64,000 nucleotides of DNA from Annona cherimola. Taxonomy: Eukaryota; Streptophyta; Magnoliopsida; Magnoliales; Annonaceae. Each line of letters begins with the position of its first letter. Position 1 is the first letter of the stretch. Shown here piece by piece: positions 48,577-60,789 of the stretch. The stretch spans positions 11,064,765 to 11,128,764 of the forward strand of contig CM059977.1 in assembly GCA_030490835.1 (NCBI GenBank), written 5' to 3'. The notes beneath the pieces are model-generated. The model worked only from the letters and a program-made list of their open reading frames with translations, was not told where the DNA came from and made no database searches. The position numbers and the translations under genes are program-made.

Positions 48577-51010
48577 ATGGGATTACCCATTGGGTTCTTC
48601 CTCCTCTTCTCTCTTCTCATGTTTCATGTCCTTTCTGACTCTCATATTTCAGTTGGAAATCAGATTATTGTCTCAATTCCCTCTAAATATGATCCCACTT
48701 TTCATGGGAAAGCTTACTTCATGCAAAATGGGGAGTTGGTGCCCAACTTCAAGGCCGCATTGAGCGTTGATGCCGTTGAAGGAAGGTATTTGTGCGAGTT
48801 GGCAGTTTTCCTTGGAGATGTCAAGGTGTGGAATTCAGGTCGTTTCTCGCAGTTTTATGCGGCTGGTTCTTGTATCCTTCAGCTGCTGGGCACTGGGTTG
48901 CTGCAGTTGAGTGATTCTGATGGACGAGTTGGATGGAGGATTGGTGCCTATGGACAAGGTATAAAGGTAAATTTTAAGTTTTTGCTTATGTTCATGCATT
49001 GAACATAAACATGCGTAATCTTGGTAGTTAACAGCTGTATCTAGACTCTAGAGATTGAAACCAGCGATCTGGTGGGGACCCTGTAATTTGATTTTTTTTT
49101 TTTTTTCCATGTGTATGCATTGATGTCATGGATCCCTTTTTTGATCTTTTGGCCTTGGTCTTAATTGGCGGTATTAGAGCAGACCCAATTCCTAATATCA
49201 CGCAAAGCCCTCTGGTTTGGCATCCACTTCAACTGTCTTTTATGCTCGCTCCGAACCAGTGCCGCTTCTGATGATCAACAGGCCCACATTTTGAGGCTAG
49301 GAGTCTTACATTAGTTAAACTGAGCTAAGTTGGTATGGTCTTCTGTTATAGAGTTAGTAATAGCAAGCAAAATGCAAATGAGAACAAAGTAATGCGCACC
49401 TCTGACTTCAGGAATATACCCTAAATGGTTTCCAAAATACTCTAGCAAACACCAGATTTAAAGTCTATCTTTCTACATAGTGCACTGTAATGCCACAACT
49501 AATTCCAGCAAATCCTTGAATATCGTTTTCATGCAAAACAAGATTAAAGACTGCTGGCTATTTTTCAAAGTTTGAAATAGCAGAATGACAGAATGGGCAT
49601 GATAAATCAGACTTTCTAAAATATGGACTAGAGAACTGCTCTGACAAACTTCTGCTGCTGATTCGCAACTTGACGAGTTATGGGAACTTGTGACAACTCA
49701 ACCTTCAAGGCTTCAACTGAGTCAAAGTCGACACCAATGAATTGAGCGGAACTTCTTTCGAGTCTTGAAACCATGGTCCCACCAAAGACTCCCTTGATCC
49801 TATAGCCCAGTTAACAATTTATGAATGATTGTGAATCCAAATCCAAAAATCAATATCGCCAATGAAATTCACATTGATATTTCTACTTGATCAGGATTAC
49901 AATCTTCTTTGCTAACTTAATTGGATAACACAGAAATCCATTTCAAAATGTAGAAACATGTCACTAAATTTATCATTTTCTGAAAAAATTTTGATCGTGT
50001 CGTCTTTTTTTGAACAGAGGTTAGAGCTTCAAAGAACAGGCAATCTTATGTTAATAGACAGTCAAAATCATACAAAGTGGCAGAGCTTTGACTTTCCCAC
50101 TGACATCATGCTGTGGCACCAGAGACTCTATGCTCCTTCTGGTCTCACTTCCTTCATCAACAACTCAACCTCATTTTATTCTTTCGAAATTCAACACAAG
50201 AAGATTGCACTGTACTTGTACTCCAACGACCGAAGTTATTCTTATTGGGAATTCAATCCCAGTAAAAACAGAAGCATTGCATTTGCTGAACTGGGTTCGA
50301 ATGGTTTAAAGCTTTTCGACAGCAGGTACCACAAGCTTGCTCAAATTCCATCAAAGGGTGAAGAACCTATAAGATTTGCAGCACTGACTAGGTATGGAAG
50401 TTTGGGATTTTATCACTATTCACCTCAAGCAGGGAAGTTTAAAGCCTCTTTCCAAGTAATTAACAGCACATGTGATCTTCCTTTACCATGTGGACCTTAT
50501 GGCATATGCATTCCTTCTAATCCCAATGAATGTATGACAGCTTTAAGATGTCCAGGGAGCATTCAGTCTAAGTGTGAAACAGCATTATCCAGTGGATTTT
50601 GTCACAGCAGTGATGCTACAAAGATGGTGGAAATACAGGGAATCAGTACTGTTCTGAGGGGAATGGCCCTAGCGGTTAATGTCAGCAAGGAGAAATGTGC
50701 AAGTTTGTGTGAGAAGGATTGCACATGCTTAGCAGTTCTATTTTCCAACAACGGCATCCAAAAAGGCTGTTTTCTCTATGATCTGGTGGGAGGTGTGAAA
50801 CAATTTCAGCTGGGAGCTGGGGAGATTTACCTGGTTAAGTTTCCGGAGGAGACAGGTGGAAGCTGTAGAAGTACTTTTGGCATAAAAAAACTGCTCCTGG
50901 TTATAGGTGGGGTGGTTGATGGAGTTGCAATTATGTTGATTTTTGGGGGATTCATCTTTTATCTGGTAAAAAAGAAGAGACAAAAGGATAACAGAGATGA
51001 GAACACTTGA
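48577..51010 (+). CDS. Membrane-anchored bulb-lectin/PAN-domain protein without kinase
   Basis: Exons 48577-48966 and 50018-51010 (phase 0, donor GTAAAT, acceptor GAACAG) give about 460 residues. The Met at 48577 starts a good signal peptide (GLPIGFFLLFSLLMFHVL). In-frame Mets at 48409 and 48502 would add a Cys/Pro-rich stretch that does not look like a signal peptide. A D-mannose-binding bulb-type lectin region spans the exon junction (LQRTGNLMLID, WQSFDFPTD). A Cys-rich PAN/apple domain follows (CASLCEKDCTCLAVLF), then one membrane helix (about residues 422-447) and a 13-residue basic tail. This architecture matches the At5g03700-type proteins, which are like S-domain receptors without the kinase. 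The likely location is the plasma membrane with an extracellular domain. The ligand is unknown. Confidence 0.85.
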
Positions 51011-53164
51011 TTGGTTTTATTTTTTGAGAATAAATATTTTATTGATTAAGGTGCTATTAAGTCCCCAAATTAGGAGGCTTGAGTTGGTTATTTAAAATGA
51101 CTTAAATGTCTTTGTATTTAAAACTTCAAAATAAATATATATATATATATCCGAAAATGATAAAACTTAGTTTATAAATTAAATATAACTAGATTAACAT
51201 GTTTTAAAAAATTCAAAAAAACAAAAAAATGTTTTTGGACCAGTTTGATATTATCGGATTTCAGACCGGTCTGAAATGGTCATTACTCGTGATGTTATTA
51301 TACAGAGCTCAAAAGATTGACCATAATGAGTGAAAATAAAGTAAATAAAATAATAAAGCAGAGAATATTTACAATACAAAAGTTAATAATGATTGAAAAT
51401 GTAGAAACCAATAAGAAAAATGAGATAAAGATGGGAGTTCGTTGACTTCAAGTAGAAGGAACTAATACGATAAAGAATACAACCCACTTGCATGTAATCT
51501 CATCCATTTTGTCAACTTTGATCATTAAGCTGAAATTCACTTCATTTATTGTATTTGATATTGGGTTACACTTCTATATAACCAGGTTACATAAAAGCGA
51601 TCTCATTTAACTCCTCAAATTTCAAAATATTGATCCTTGATGGAAAATCTAATTCATTCATTGTATTTAACATCATTTGTTTAACTAGGATGCTAAGTTT
51701 CATCCAAATCAAATATGTTCATGGGCCACATTTGCTTAAAATATATATATTTATGCGTAAATTATTAAAAACACTTAGATTTATTCACACGTGTATTAGA
51801 ATGTAACAATACTTTATAGGATCATTTATGCACATATTATTGATATTTTAGATCATTTAAATATTGAAAAACTATTTTAAAGTAGATATTTTAACATTGA
51901 ACCATTTTATTATATTGATTTTACACTTTTATAGATAAGATCCATATACAGTGAAATTTTAAAAATAAAAGAATTTTTGGGATACTAGAAACGATGTTAA
52001 ACACAATAAATTGAGCAAATTTTCCATAACCATCAAGATTTTAAAAATAGAAATGATCACATAGAGAAGGAGTTTCATAGAAGCGAAATCATTTGATATC
52101 ACTAAGAGAACTTTCATCTTACCAAATATAAGCATGGGCTACATTTACTTAAAAAATATATATCCATGTATAAATTGCAAAAATGCTTAAATTTATGCAC
52201 ATATGCATTAAAATATAACAATATAAAATCATTGATCTACATAGTAATGATTTTTTAGACACTTTAGATGTTGAAAATACAATTTTAAATTTAATATTTA
52301 AAATCGAACTATTTTATTACGTTGATTTTACACATTTATAAATATGACCTGTCTAACATGATAGTAAGCAAATGATGGAATTTTCCTCACAAAATAAATG
52401 ATGCTCAATACAATAGATGAATAAATTTTTCATCAATCATTAAAGTGGAAAAAATGGTTATGGATATGTTTACAGAGAACTGTAGTTTCATAGTAGGACT
52501 CTAGATAAAAGACAATCATTTTTTTTTTTTTTTAGTTATCGTCATATACTACCAAGATATTGGAGCTGGCAAAAAGGGTGACATCCACATTATGTCTTTC
52601 TGCCACTCCCATAGCGATCTAATTAGAGTTGCTGTCTTTTATGCGCGTAAAGAGGGAAGACATCTTCTAAAAAGGTAATAAAGACTTTCAATGATTATTC
52701 AAGAGACTTCAGACTTTTAAGGGCCGACTCCATTATCTTAAAATTATTTAGAAGGCCAGAAGAGCCATCCTGCATGCAGTAGAAAACCCACCTTGTCAAG
52801 GATTACTTGCCCAGCTTAGCTTGGCCTATTTCTCTGTCCTCCCATCTCCCCGCCCTTGAATCCCTTTCGAATCCCAAGTTCCAAAATGACTGCAACAGTG
52901 CTCAAATCCTTCGGAAGCTAGCTACACACACCTCAAGCTGAAGGCCGAGGTAGCAGCAGTTTTCATAGGGATTAGACCAACATTGATCAAATCAGGCAAT
53001 TAAACCAAGCATTAACAACCATATGCTATGGATAAGAGATTACTGCTGCATAGTGAGTTTAATGTCCGGAAAACAAAATTGAATAAACAGGAAAAAGCTA
53101 AAATCACTACTCTTTTAGGCGTAAAAGATATGTAATAAGAAGCATGGATACAGCAAAGTGCAGA
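51011..53164. other. Gene-free region between convergent genes
   Basis: A copy of the AT-rich MITE core lies at about 51060-51240. Two related copies of an AT-rich repeat occur at about 51715-51965 and 52130-52370. They share the words TTTAGA, ATGTTGAAAA, ATTTTATTA and TTGATTTTACAC in order. No gene or RNA is supported. Confidence 0.45.
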
Positions 53165-56100
53165 TCATTTTTTAGCATAAGTAATAGACATTGGATTCTG
53201 AGGAGTGATTTTGAAGCCATGCAGAGCCTGCATGGCAATGGATGCCTGCACATCATCTCCAAACTCGACAAAGGCAATCCCTGGCTTTGCTTCAATCATG
53301 CGTACTTCCTTGAACCCTGGGTACTGTTCGAACAGCATCTGAAGCATCCTGCTCTGTGTTTCATGGGGCAGATTCTGAATAAAAAGAATGTTGTTTGGTG
53401 CAGCAGCAGCTTCATCTGCTCCCGGCTTCCCTTGACGCACTGCTTGAGATGCCTAGAAAAAGGGTAATTCCAAGCATGGATGTTAGGAATGCATCTTAAC
53501 AATTGTTCAAAATTCCTATGAATAATGGTAAGTTTACAATGTAAATAAAACCACAAAAATAATATTTGCATTTTGATCTGAGAATCTCAATGGACAGGAC
53601 ATTTGGCCTATGAATAATGGGATTAAGCAAAGAGTTCACATGGAAACGTTCAGTGCAAGCATTTCATCTTGAAACTGCTGAGTAGCAAATTGTTACTAGC
53701 ACAGAGATTGCATCACTACCCTTCTCTACTATGCTCCTAATGGTATCGTTAACCTGACAAATTGTCTTGCTGGATGACTTTTGCAAAAATGCTTAATTAA
53801 AAATCATCACTGCCATAAGCCTTATCCAAATATTATATGTTCAAAAAGTGAAACATAAAGTAACAAAAACATAATGTTACTAAAGAAAGTACTGTACTCA
53901 CCACTCCATTACTCTGAGCACCCATACCATTGGAAACAGCCCCATGCTGTATTTCATCACCCTTCCGCTTCTTTTCAGCTGAAAAATTAAACCCCGAAAA
54001 AAAAAAAAAAAAATCATAAGCAAACAAAACTAGAAGATACGTGTGTGCGCACCCACAAACCTACTGACTGACACCCACAGACAACTCACTAGAAATTAAC
54101 AAGCAACTGTTATGAATGGTAAAAATAGAAAGAAAAGTAACGAAATAAAATTTTGAAAATAGTATGGTCAGATCTGAGAATGCAAACAAGAATATATTTA
54201 CCAGTCTATAAGCATCTAATAATAGTAAGATATTAGAACATGAAGCAAGCAAGCTTCACAAAGGTATCATTCCACACACACTGTACATGAAAATTCACAC
54301 AAGGAACTGAGGAATCAGGGAATTGCTGCACTGGTAATATTAGAGCCCAAAAGACTAAATAATAATAATAATAATAAATTTTAAAAAAAAAATCTCCATA
54401 ATCAATCAATAAGAAAGCATCAAAGATGTCATGTAAAGAATGCTGCAGGCAAATTCGATCACCTTTATCTTCCTTCTTCTTCTTTTTATCTCTTGGGTCA
54501 TATGAGCCCTCAGCTTTTGCAACACAATCTGATTTTGTTTTTGCATATTGTATCCTCTGCAGATGTTGAAGATGAATTATAATGTGTAAAAGAATGGCAG
54601 ATGGTTTCAGTCAAAATTAGACTCACATATCATTAAACTGGGCAAAGAATAGTTTTGAACTATTTAGAAATTCGAATGGCTTAAGCATTTGCATACTACC
54701 AAGCTAGGCCAAAACTATTTTCTATAGAACTCAAATAGCTTCTTAAAGAAGAGAAGCTCTTCTCAAATAGTCAAAAGTTTTTGAGCTACCTTCCAACATC
54801 GAGTACATTTCAGAAAGCAACAGACAAACTTTCTGCTTTTAACAAATGACAAAAGAAAATAACACATCCAAATGAGCTTTAATGAAGCCAACTAAATGTT
54901 CCGCCCAAAAAAGAGGAAAGAAAAAGAGCAACATCCATAAAATCCTGTAACAAAAATAGTTCTTTTAAGAAAGGAGGATTTGTTTACCTCAAAAAATTTT
55001 CAAACTAAAATTTTTCACTCTTCACAGCTTTCGTATTTTTGAATTATTTTTTCACTCCTCATACAACTACCTTACTTTTTAATCATTTCTACACAACTAC
55101 CCATACATTCAACTTATCTATTCTAACTTCATTCTCTTTACTCCTCATCATTACCCCTTCCATATTACATCATTTTCTTTCATTTCAAAAACTTTTACAC
55201 AAACTTTCCATCAAAAGTTTTTATCACTTCTCAAACACACCCCAAATAAAAACACAAGAATGACATAAAGAAAAAGAGAAGACAGGTTGGCTGAAAGTCA
55301 TATATTTTGTTAGACCATATATAGCAATTATATAAAGCCCACAATATGATCAAAGTCCAGAGAAAGAGAAGCAGGCTTGTGCTAAGATGGCCACCATTGG
55401 TTTGTTGTAGAATGGAAAGCTTTGCATTTGGCGCACTGCAGTACTAGCAGCTGTAAGTTCGCTAAATACAACCCATGCTTGTCCACGAAGTCTAGGTGTC
55501 TTCAGTGCAACAACATCCAAAATCCTTCCATATTGAGAGAATAAACAATAAAGAGATCTCTTCAGTTCTGCAGGAAAAGCAACGTCAGTATATGAACCAA
55601 CTGGAGAGTTTGTCATAATTGAACCTGAAGCACAAGTTAAAACACCGAATGTTTCTTACACCAAAACAACAACAAAAAGCGTCTCAATCGCAGTAACGTA
55701 TGTGAAAATATGCCATTTTTCAGACAATGATTTGTTAAGAGAGTGGGATGAGTACAAAGACAATTCACTCAAGCATGCAAAAAATGGTGTCACCACTTGG
55801 ATGACCAAATGGCTGACATAAGTGTGTAGAGGGTATTAGGGTAGGGAGGTCCAAGGTTTGAAGTTAGGTAAAAGTAGTGGCCTCGTTACCAATCCCACAG
55901 AGTATGCCTTCATCAGGTACTTGGTCATAACGGAGTGAACAAATCAAGAATATCTTATTTGTAAAACAATGAAAGTGATATAACTGAATGATAAAATTCA
56001 AAAACTACTCCATAAATATAAATTGCCCACAACAGCCAGACCACAAGATAAGGCAACAGAACATGCTCAATTGAGTCATGCCAGAAATGGACGACTTGTC

Positions 56101-59100
56101 ATCAAATAAGCAACAAAATTTCAACTCTGTAAATCTGACAATGATAGATTGGGAATTTCTTTTCAATACCTCCAATACTCTTTGTTTTGATGACATCAGA
56201 AAAAAATGTCACATTTACAGCAGCCATGAATTATCCTGCTAGGCTCCTATACTTGAAAAGAACATACAAGTTCTATTACAGTAAGCTAGAAATTTGACAA
56301 ATTCACCAATAATCTTTGCATGAACATGATCCTTCCCTAAAACAATGAAATCTGTTATTATCTCTGACTATTATTTCTCGATCTGTAATCCTTGAAGTGA
56401 GTTTTATAAAAGTATGGCAATCATTACAAATACGAAGGTTCTTCACTACTCGAATGACACCCCCGGGCATTGGACTGATAAGACCAAATGCAATAGCCAA
56501 CTTCTCACTATGATGACCAATGGAATGCTGTTTTTCTTCCTCTTCAATATCAAACAAAACTGAACCAGTTTTTGGTACATATCCTAAAGCCTTTAGTTCC
56601 TTGCACAGTTCATCAAGTTTCAAACAGATCGTCTCAAACAAAGGGTGGGACTGATCTCCAACCAGAAACTCATGAATAGCGCCGTTCAACTCAACCCAGC
56701 TACATCCAGGTGTCTTTCTGATCTGTTTCTCATTCATGACCAGCCTAAGTTTCGCGGCATCATCCCATCTGCCACTTGTAGAGTATATATTTGATAAAAG
56801 CACATAATTGCCTGCATTTCTGGGCTCCAATACAATGAGCTGTTTCAAAACATGTTCAGCCAAATTAATATCACGATGTATCCTGCAACCACCCAAGAGA
56901 GCCCCCCAAACAACAGCATTAGCCTCCATAGGCATGCATTTGATCAACTGATGAGCCTCATCCAATGAGCCAGCACGACCAAGAAGGTCGACCATACATC
57001 CATAATGCTCAATCCTAGGAGCTAGAGAATACAACTCGCTAATGCTATTAAAATGTCGATGACCATCTTCAACAAGACCAGCATGAGAGCAGATACAAAG
57101 AAGACCAATGAAAGTGTTCCCATCTGGCTGAACGCCCAGCTTCTGCATCTGATTGAAAAGTCCAAATGCAATTCCTCCATGTCCAGTCATGCCAAGTCCA
57201 CTGATCATAGCATTCCATACAACAAGGTCAATTTCCTTCATTTCCTGAAAGACTGACCACGCCAAAGCCATGCGACCGCATTTAGCATACATATCAATCA
57301 ATGTTGTCCCCAGTACTGGGTTTGACAAAAACTCATTTTTATCGATTAAACTGCTTGCCCAACAGCCCAAATCTAGAGCACCTAATTTTGCACAAGCAGA
57401 GAGAACTCCTACCATGGTAAAAGAATCTGGGTTGATATGTTCATTACGCATTAGGAAGAAAAGATCCATTGCTTCCTTAGGAAGCCCATTTGAGGAATAG
57501 CCATTGATCATTATGCTCCATGAAATTACATCTTTGTCTGCCATCCCATCAAAAACATATTGGGCTTTCTCCATGCTTCCACACTTCACATACATATCCA
57601 AGAGCGCCGTGCTCACAAAAACATTTTTTTCCATTCCCGACTCTTCTATGTATCCGTGAATCAACTCACCATTATTCACATCTCCCAACTGAGAACATGC
57701 TGACAAGATCCTAACCAGAGTAAAACTATCCGGTTTCAAATCCATCTTCAACATCTGCTGAAACAAATCTATGGCCTCCCAAAACCTACCTTCACTTATA
57801 TACCCACTGATAATTGCTGTCCAAGATACAACATTTCTGAAAGGCATTTCATTGAACAGCTTCTGGCCATCTTCCAGAAAGCCACATTTTGCGTACAAAC
57901 AAACCAAACTTGTTTTAACATAGACATCCAATTCAAAACCTAGTTTCAAGATAAGTGCATGAACCTTCATTGCCAGCATGGAATCTGAAATTCTAGCACA
58001 AGCCTTAAGGACAAAGGGAAAAGTGAAATTATTGGGAAGAAAGTTGTTTTGTCGCATAAGTCCATAAAATTCAATAGCATCATGGAAGCAATCCTTGGCA
58101 ACAAAGCCACGGATCATAGTGTTCCACAAAAAAATGTTGGGTTCTTCAATGTAATGGAAGACAACTCGAGCATAGGCAGGGTGTCCAAAGTGGAAGGAGT
58201 GTTGCAGAATCATGTTAAGGAGATAAGTGCTCTGGCCAAGACCAAGGCAGAGGAGTTGGGCATGGAGAGATTTAAGGTGTTTGAAGGTGGGGCATCTTTG
58301 TAGAAGGTGCTTCTTCAATTCCAATCCCTTAGGAAATTTCACAAAAGAAGATGAGTGGTTTGAAAAGGCCATTCAATTCAAATGCCACAAGCAGCCTGTC
58401 ATGAGAAAATGATAAGAGGATCAGTTCAGGCACCCACCATGATCAGCAGCTCAACCACAAAAATAGGACCCATAATTCTTAGAATTAAAACCTGAACTAT
58501 TGATCATCCTTTCCAAATAAATATAGATTTATTGGGTGTGCATCACTAATGTGGCCAAGGTTGACATAAGCAACAGCCAACAAATAGCCAGGGAAGATTC
58601 ATTTTCTCAACCCCAAGCTTTGATTGCTTGTGCATGGGATTTCCTACACACGGAGATCGAAGAAGAAGATTCCAAATCAAGAAGAGGTGTCCTTGACCCC
58701 GGATTTTGGGGAATATTGCTTCCATGGAAGGAATAATGTCTTTCAATAGGTGAAGATCATTTGCAGCATTGAAGTTCTGGTGTTGTCACTGCCTGGCTTC
58801 TTGGATGGACACCTCTCATTAGCCATCAGATGGTCAAGCACCAACGACAATTTGTGGGAAATGGCAGTGCACTGGGATTTTTTATGTCAGATATACAGGT
58901 GGTGAAAATTTTTTACCAGATCAGGAAGAAATCCTAGCGGCATGTAAGTACACTTGTATTTTTTTATTTTTTATTTTTTTATTTTTTTTTGCCATTTCTA
59001 AGGACTACTGTTCACAAAACTAAGGGACCTATGCTAAAACTATGGAGGAAGACCAGCAAAAACCTATTCCATGAGAAGCAAAGCAGGTCTATTTCCAAAC

Positions 59101-60625
59101 ATGGTTCCAAATATTAGAGTATCAAAAATGCGAGATTTCTCAATCTAGACTTGAAATCCAAAATAGAACAAAATTTGAATGATAGAGATGATTGCAAGAA
59201 TCCTCAATAATTCTGAAGGTTATGCTTATCTCCAAAACCCCTGCTAAACCTAGAGACCAGTAACCACAAATAAGCAGGTGCACGACTTTTACAGAAATGT
59301 CACTTGTCCTATTTCCTTCCATATTCTTTAATTCTTGTCGACTTAGTATCAAGGTGAACATATACACACCAGGTAATCCCTTCTTTTGCAATTTAAGAAG
59401 TTAGCATTCACAAACAACACTATGCTAAGTCAGATCAAGTTTTTCCTCCTCCAAATTTCAACCATCAATAATGCATTATGTGTCATTGGCCTTTAAATTC
59501 TCTAAAACATCCAAATCATCTCTCTGGGTGCTTACTGTATGCTCAATGACATTCAATAACCAAACAATTTCTAATGCTCTCCATGAAATTGTCCTCCAAT
59601 CTACATGGTAGATTAAACATGGCTAATGTCCTTCAATAGTGAGTCCATTTGAAGAATACTTATCATGGAGAATATCAAACAGGATGAATTTAGATCAAAT
59701 TGGTAATTCTCAGAGGCATGACAGGTGATCTATGGATGTGGCTTGTTACGAGATTAAGATTACTAAACTCGATATTGTTTAAGAGATTAAGAACTTCTCC
59801 TGTGGAGCCATCATTTTGAAAGCTAAGAAATGGATATAATGATATTATTTATTTACTTTACGAAACTGATCCCAAAAGAATCAAATGAACAGCGGACTTT
59901 GAAGTCGGTCCTTTTCCTAGGGTATTCAAAGCCTACTAGTAAAAAAAAATTCTCCTGCCAGACCATCTAAAGTGGTCAACAATGCATTCAGTTCACTCCA
60001 AACGAGTATATTGCTGGCAAAACTTATCTGTCGCTTTCTAAGATGATATACCTCAACAATAAAGATTTTTAATTTTAGAAAAAAGGGACCACTTCTGCCC
60101 TGAATAAGGCTATGAAGTAGTTGTTTGACTGAATTCACACCAATTCAAATCATCGAATAAAACCCCAATCACCTCGACCTCATTTCCAAGCCTCCAAAAG
60201 ACCACTTCCACCAATACCAAATGAACCGAAGCTGAAAGAAGCTGATTTTTCAGTGGCAAGAAAACTTGTCCCAAGGCGAAAATGCCCTATTTTTGCAAGT
60301 GGCATAGGCCGCACAGCTCGATTCAAACAGAACAGAGAGAATAAACAAAAAGGGGTCCACGTTTTCATAAAACCCTGAAGCATTCCACACGTATGCCATT
60401 TCAATAGACATCCCACAAAAGCAAAGAGATATTAACGAAAGAACACACTAATGGCGGAGGGAGTATCCAAGAAACCTAAAAGCAAATTCAGTTGAAAAAA
60501 TAAAATGCAAAGTGATGGAAAGGGACAAAAGACGATGGAAAAATGAGAATACCATCTTTCTTGACCTTTTCGTTGAGATTTTTGATGTAGATAGTCTGGT
60601 TTGGAAGCACATCTCCTGAAAGCAT
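53165..60625 (-). CDS. U2B'': U2 small nuclear ribonucleoprotein B'' (two RRMs), five exons
   Basis: Exons on the minus strand: 60625-60553, 55567-55395, 54556-54463, 53978-53902 and 53452-53165, all GT-AG and in frame, giving 234 residues. RRM1 carries RNP2 IYIKNL (residues 12-17) and RNP1 RGQAWVVF (52-59). A Lys-rich linker [16 protein letters not shown] follows, then RRM2 with LFIQNL (162-167) and GIAFVEF, ending SITYAKK. Length and layout match the plant U1A/U2B'' family. The RRM1 sequence and short linker favour U2B'', which binds stem-loop IV of U2 snRNA with U2A' and acts in branch-point recognition in the nucleus. The first intron is 4985 bp and contains a complete PPR gene on the same strand. 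Confidence 0.92.
54974..55246. mobile_element. Tourist-like MITE in U2B'' intron 2
   Basis: It starts GGAGGATTTGTTTACC and ends ATCACTTCTCAAACACACCCC. It is a reversed copy of the 28601-28857 family with the same CT-rich interior. It lies between exons 2 and 3 and touches no splice site. Confidence 0.6.
56303..58372 (-). CDS. DYW-type PLS pentatricopeptide repeat protein, nested in a U2B'' intron
   Basis: This is an intronless 689-residue protein. After about 30 residues it has [13 protein letters not shown] and then a run of P, L and S motifs (for example [20 protein letters not shown]). The E region contains PGCSWVE, and a complete DYW domain occupies about residues 595-689. The cytidine-deaminase motifs HHSEKLA (with the catalytic Glu) and CNDCH are intact and the chain ends CSCKDYW. 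Such proteins bind organellar RNA and carry out C-to-U editing. The overall sequence resembles the At3g08820 (PCMP-H84) group, from memory, so no symbol is given. It lies wholly within intron 1 of U2B'' on the same strand, so it probably has its own promoter in the intron. Confidence 0.93.
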   Translation of the reverse strand: MAFSNHSSSFVKFPKGLELKKHLLQRCPTFKHLKSLHAQLLCLGLGQSTYLLNMILQHSFHFGHPAYARVVFHYIEEPNIFLWNTMIRGFVAKDCFHDAIEFYGLMRQNNFLPNNFTFPFVLKACARISDSMLAMKVHALILKLGFELDVYVKTSLVCLYAKCGFLEDGQKLFNEMPFRNVVSWTAIISGYISEGRFWEAIDLFQQMLKMDLKPDSFTLVRILSACSQLGDVNNGELIHGYIEESGMEKNVFVSTALLDMYVKCGSMEKAQYVFDGMADKDVISWSIMINGYSSNGLPKEAMDLFFLMRNEHINPDSFTMVGVLSACAKLGALDLGCWASSLIDKNEFLSNPVLGTTLIDMYAKCGRMALAWSVFQEMKEIDLVVWNAMISGLGMTGHGGIAFGLFNQMQKLGVQPDGNTFIGLLCICSHAGLVEDGHRHFNSISELYSLAPRIEHYGCMVDLLGRAGSLDEAHQLIKCMPMEANAVVWGALLGGCRIHRDINLAEHVLKQLIVLEPRNAGNYVLLSNIYSTSGRWDDAAKLRLVMNEKQIRKTPGCSWVELNGAIHEFLVGDQSHPLFETICLKLDELCKELKALGYVPKTGSVLFDIEEEEKQHSIGHHSEKLAIAFGLISPMPGGVIRVVKNLRICNDCHTFIKLTSRITDREIIVRDNNRFHCFREGSCSCKDYW
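58400..60540. other. 5' part of U2B'' intron 1, upstream of the nested PPR gene
   Basis: About 2.1 kb of ordinary complexity with no further gene that I can support. It must contain the promoter of the nested PPR gene. Open frames (up to about 83 codons) show no known domain. Confidence 0.45.
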
Positions 60626-60789
60626 CGTCGCCGGAGAGAGGGAGTCGGAGGCTAAGGCGGAGGCGGAGAGTCTTGAGATACCCTATGCTGTTCTTCTAGC
60701 AGGATGCTTTGAAGGGAAGCCCTCCGCTCCCGAAAGAATCAACGCACGTGCCGGTGTCACTTTGTCACGCATTTGGAAGTCTTGGCATT

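Noticed and set aside
53144..53571. Frames overlapping U2B'' exon 5 in other phases
   Set aside because: The RRM2 frame with RNP1 and RNP2 motifs explains the coding signal. The others are shadows.
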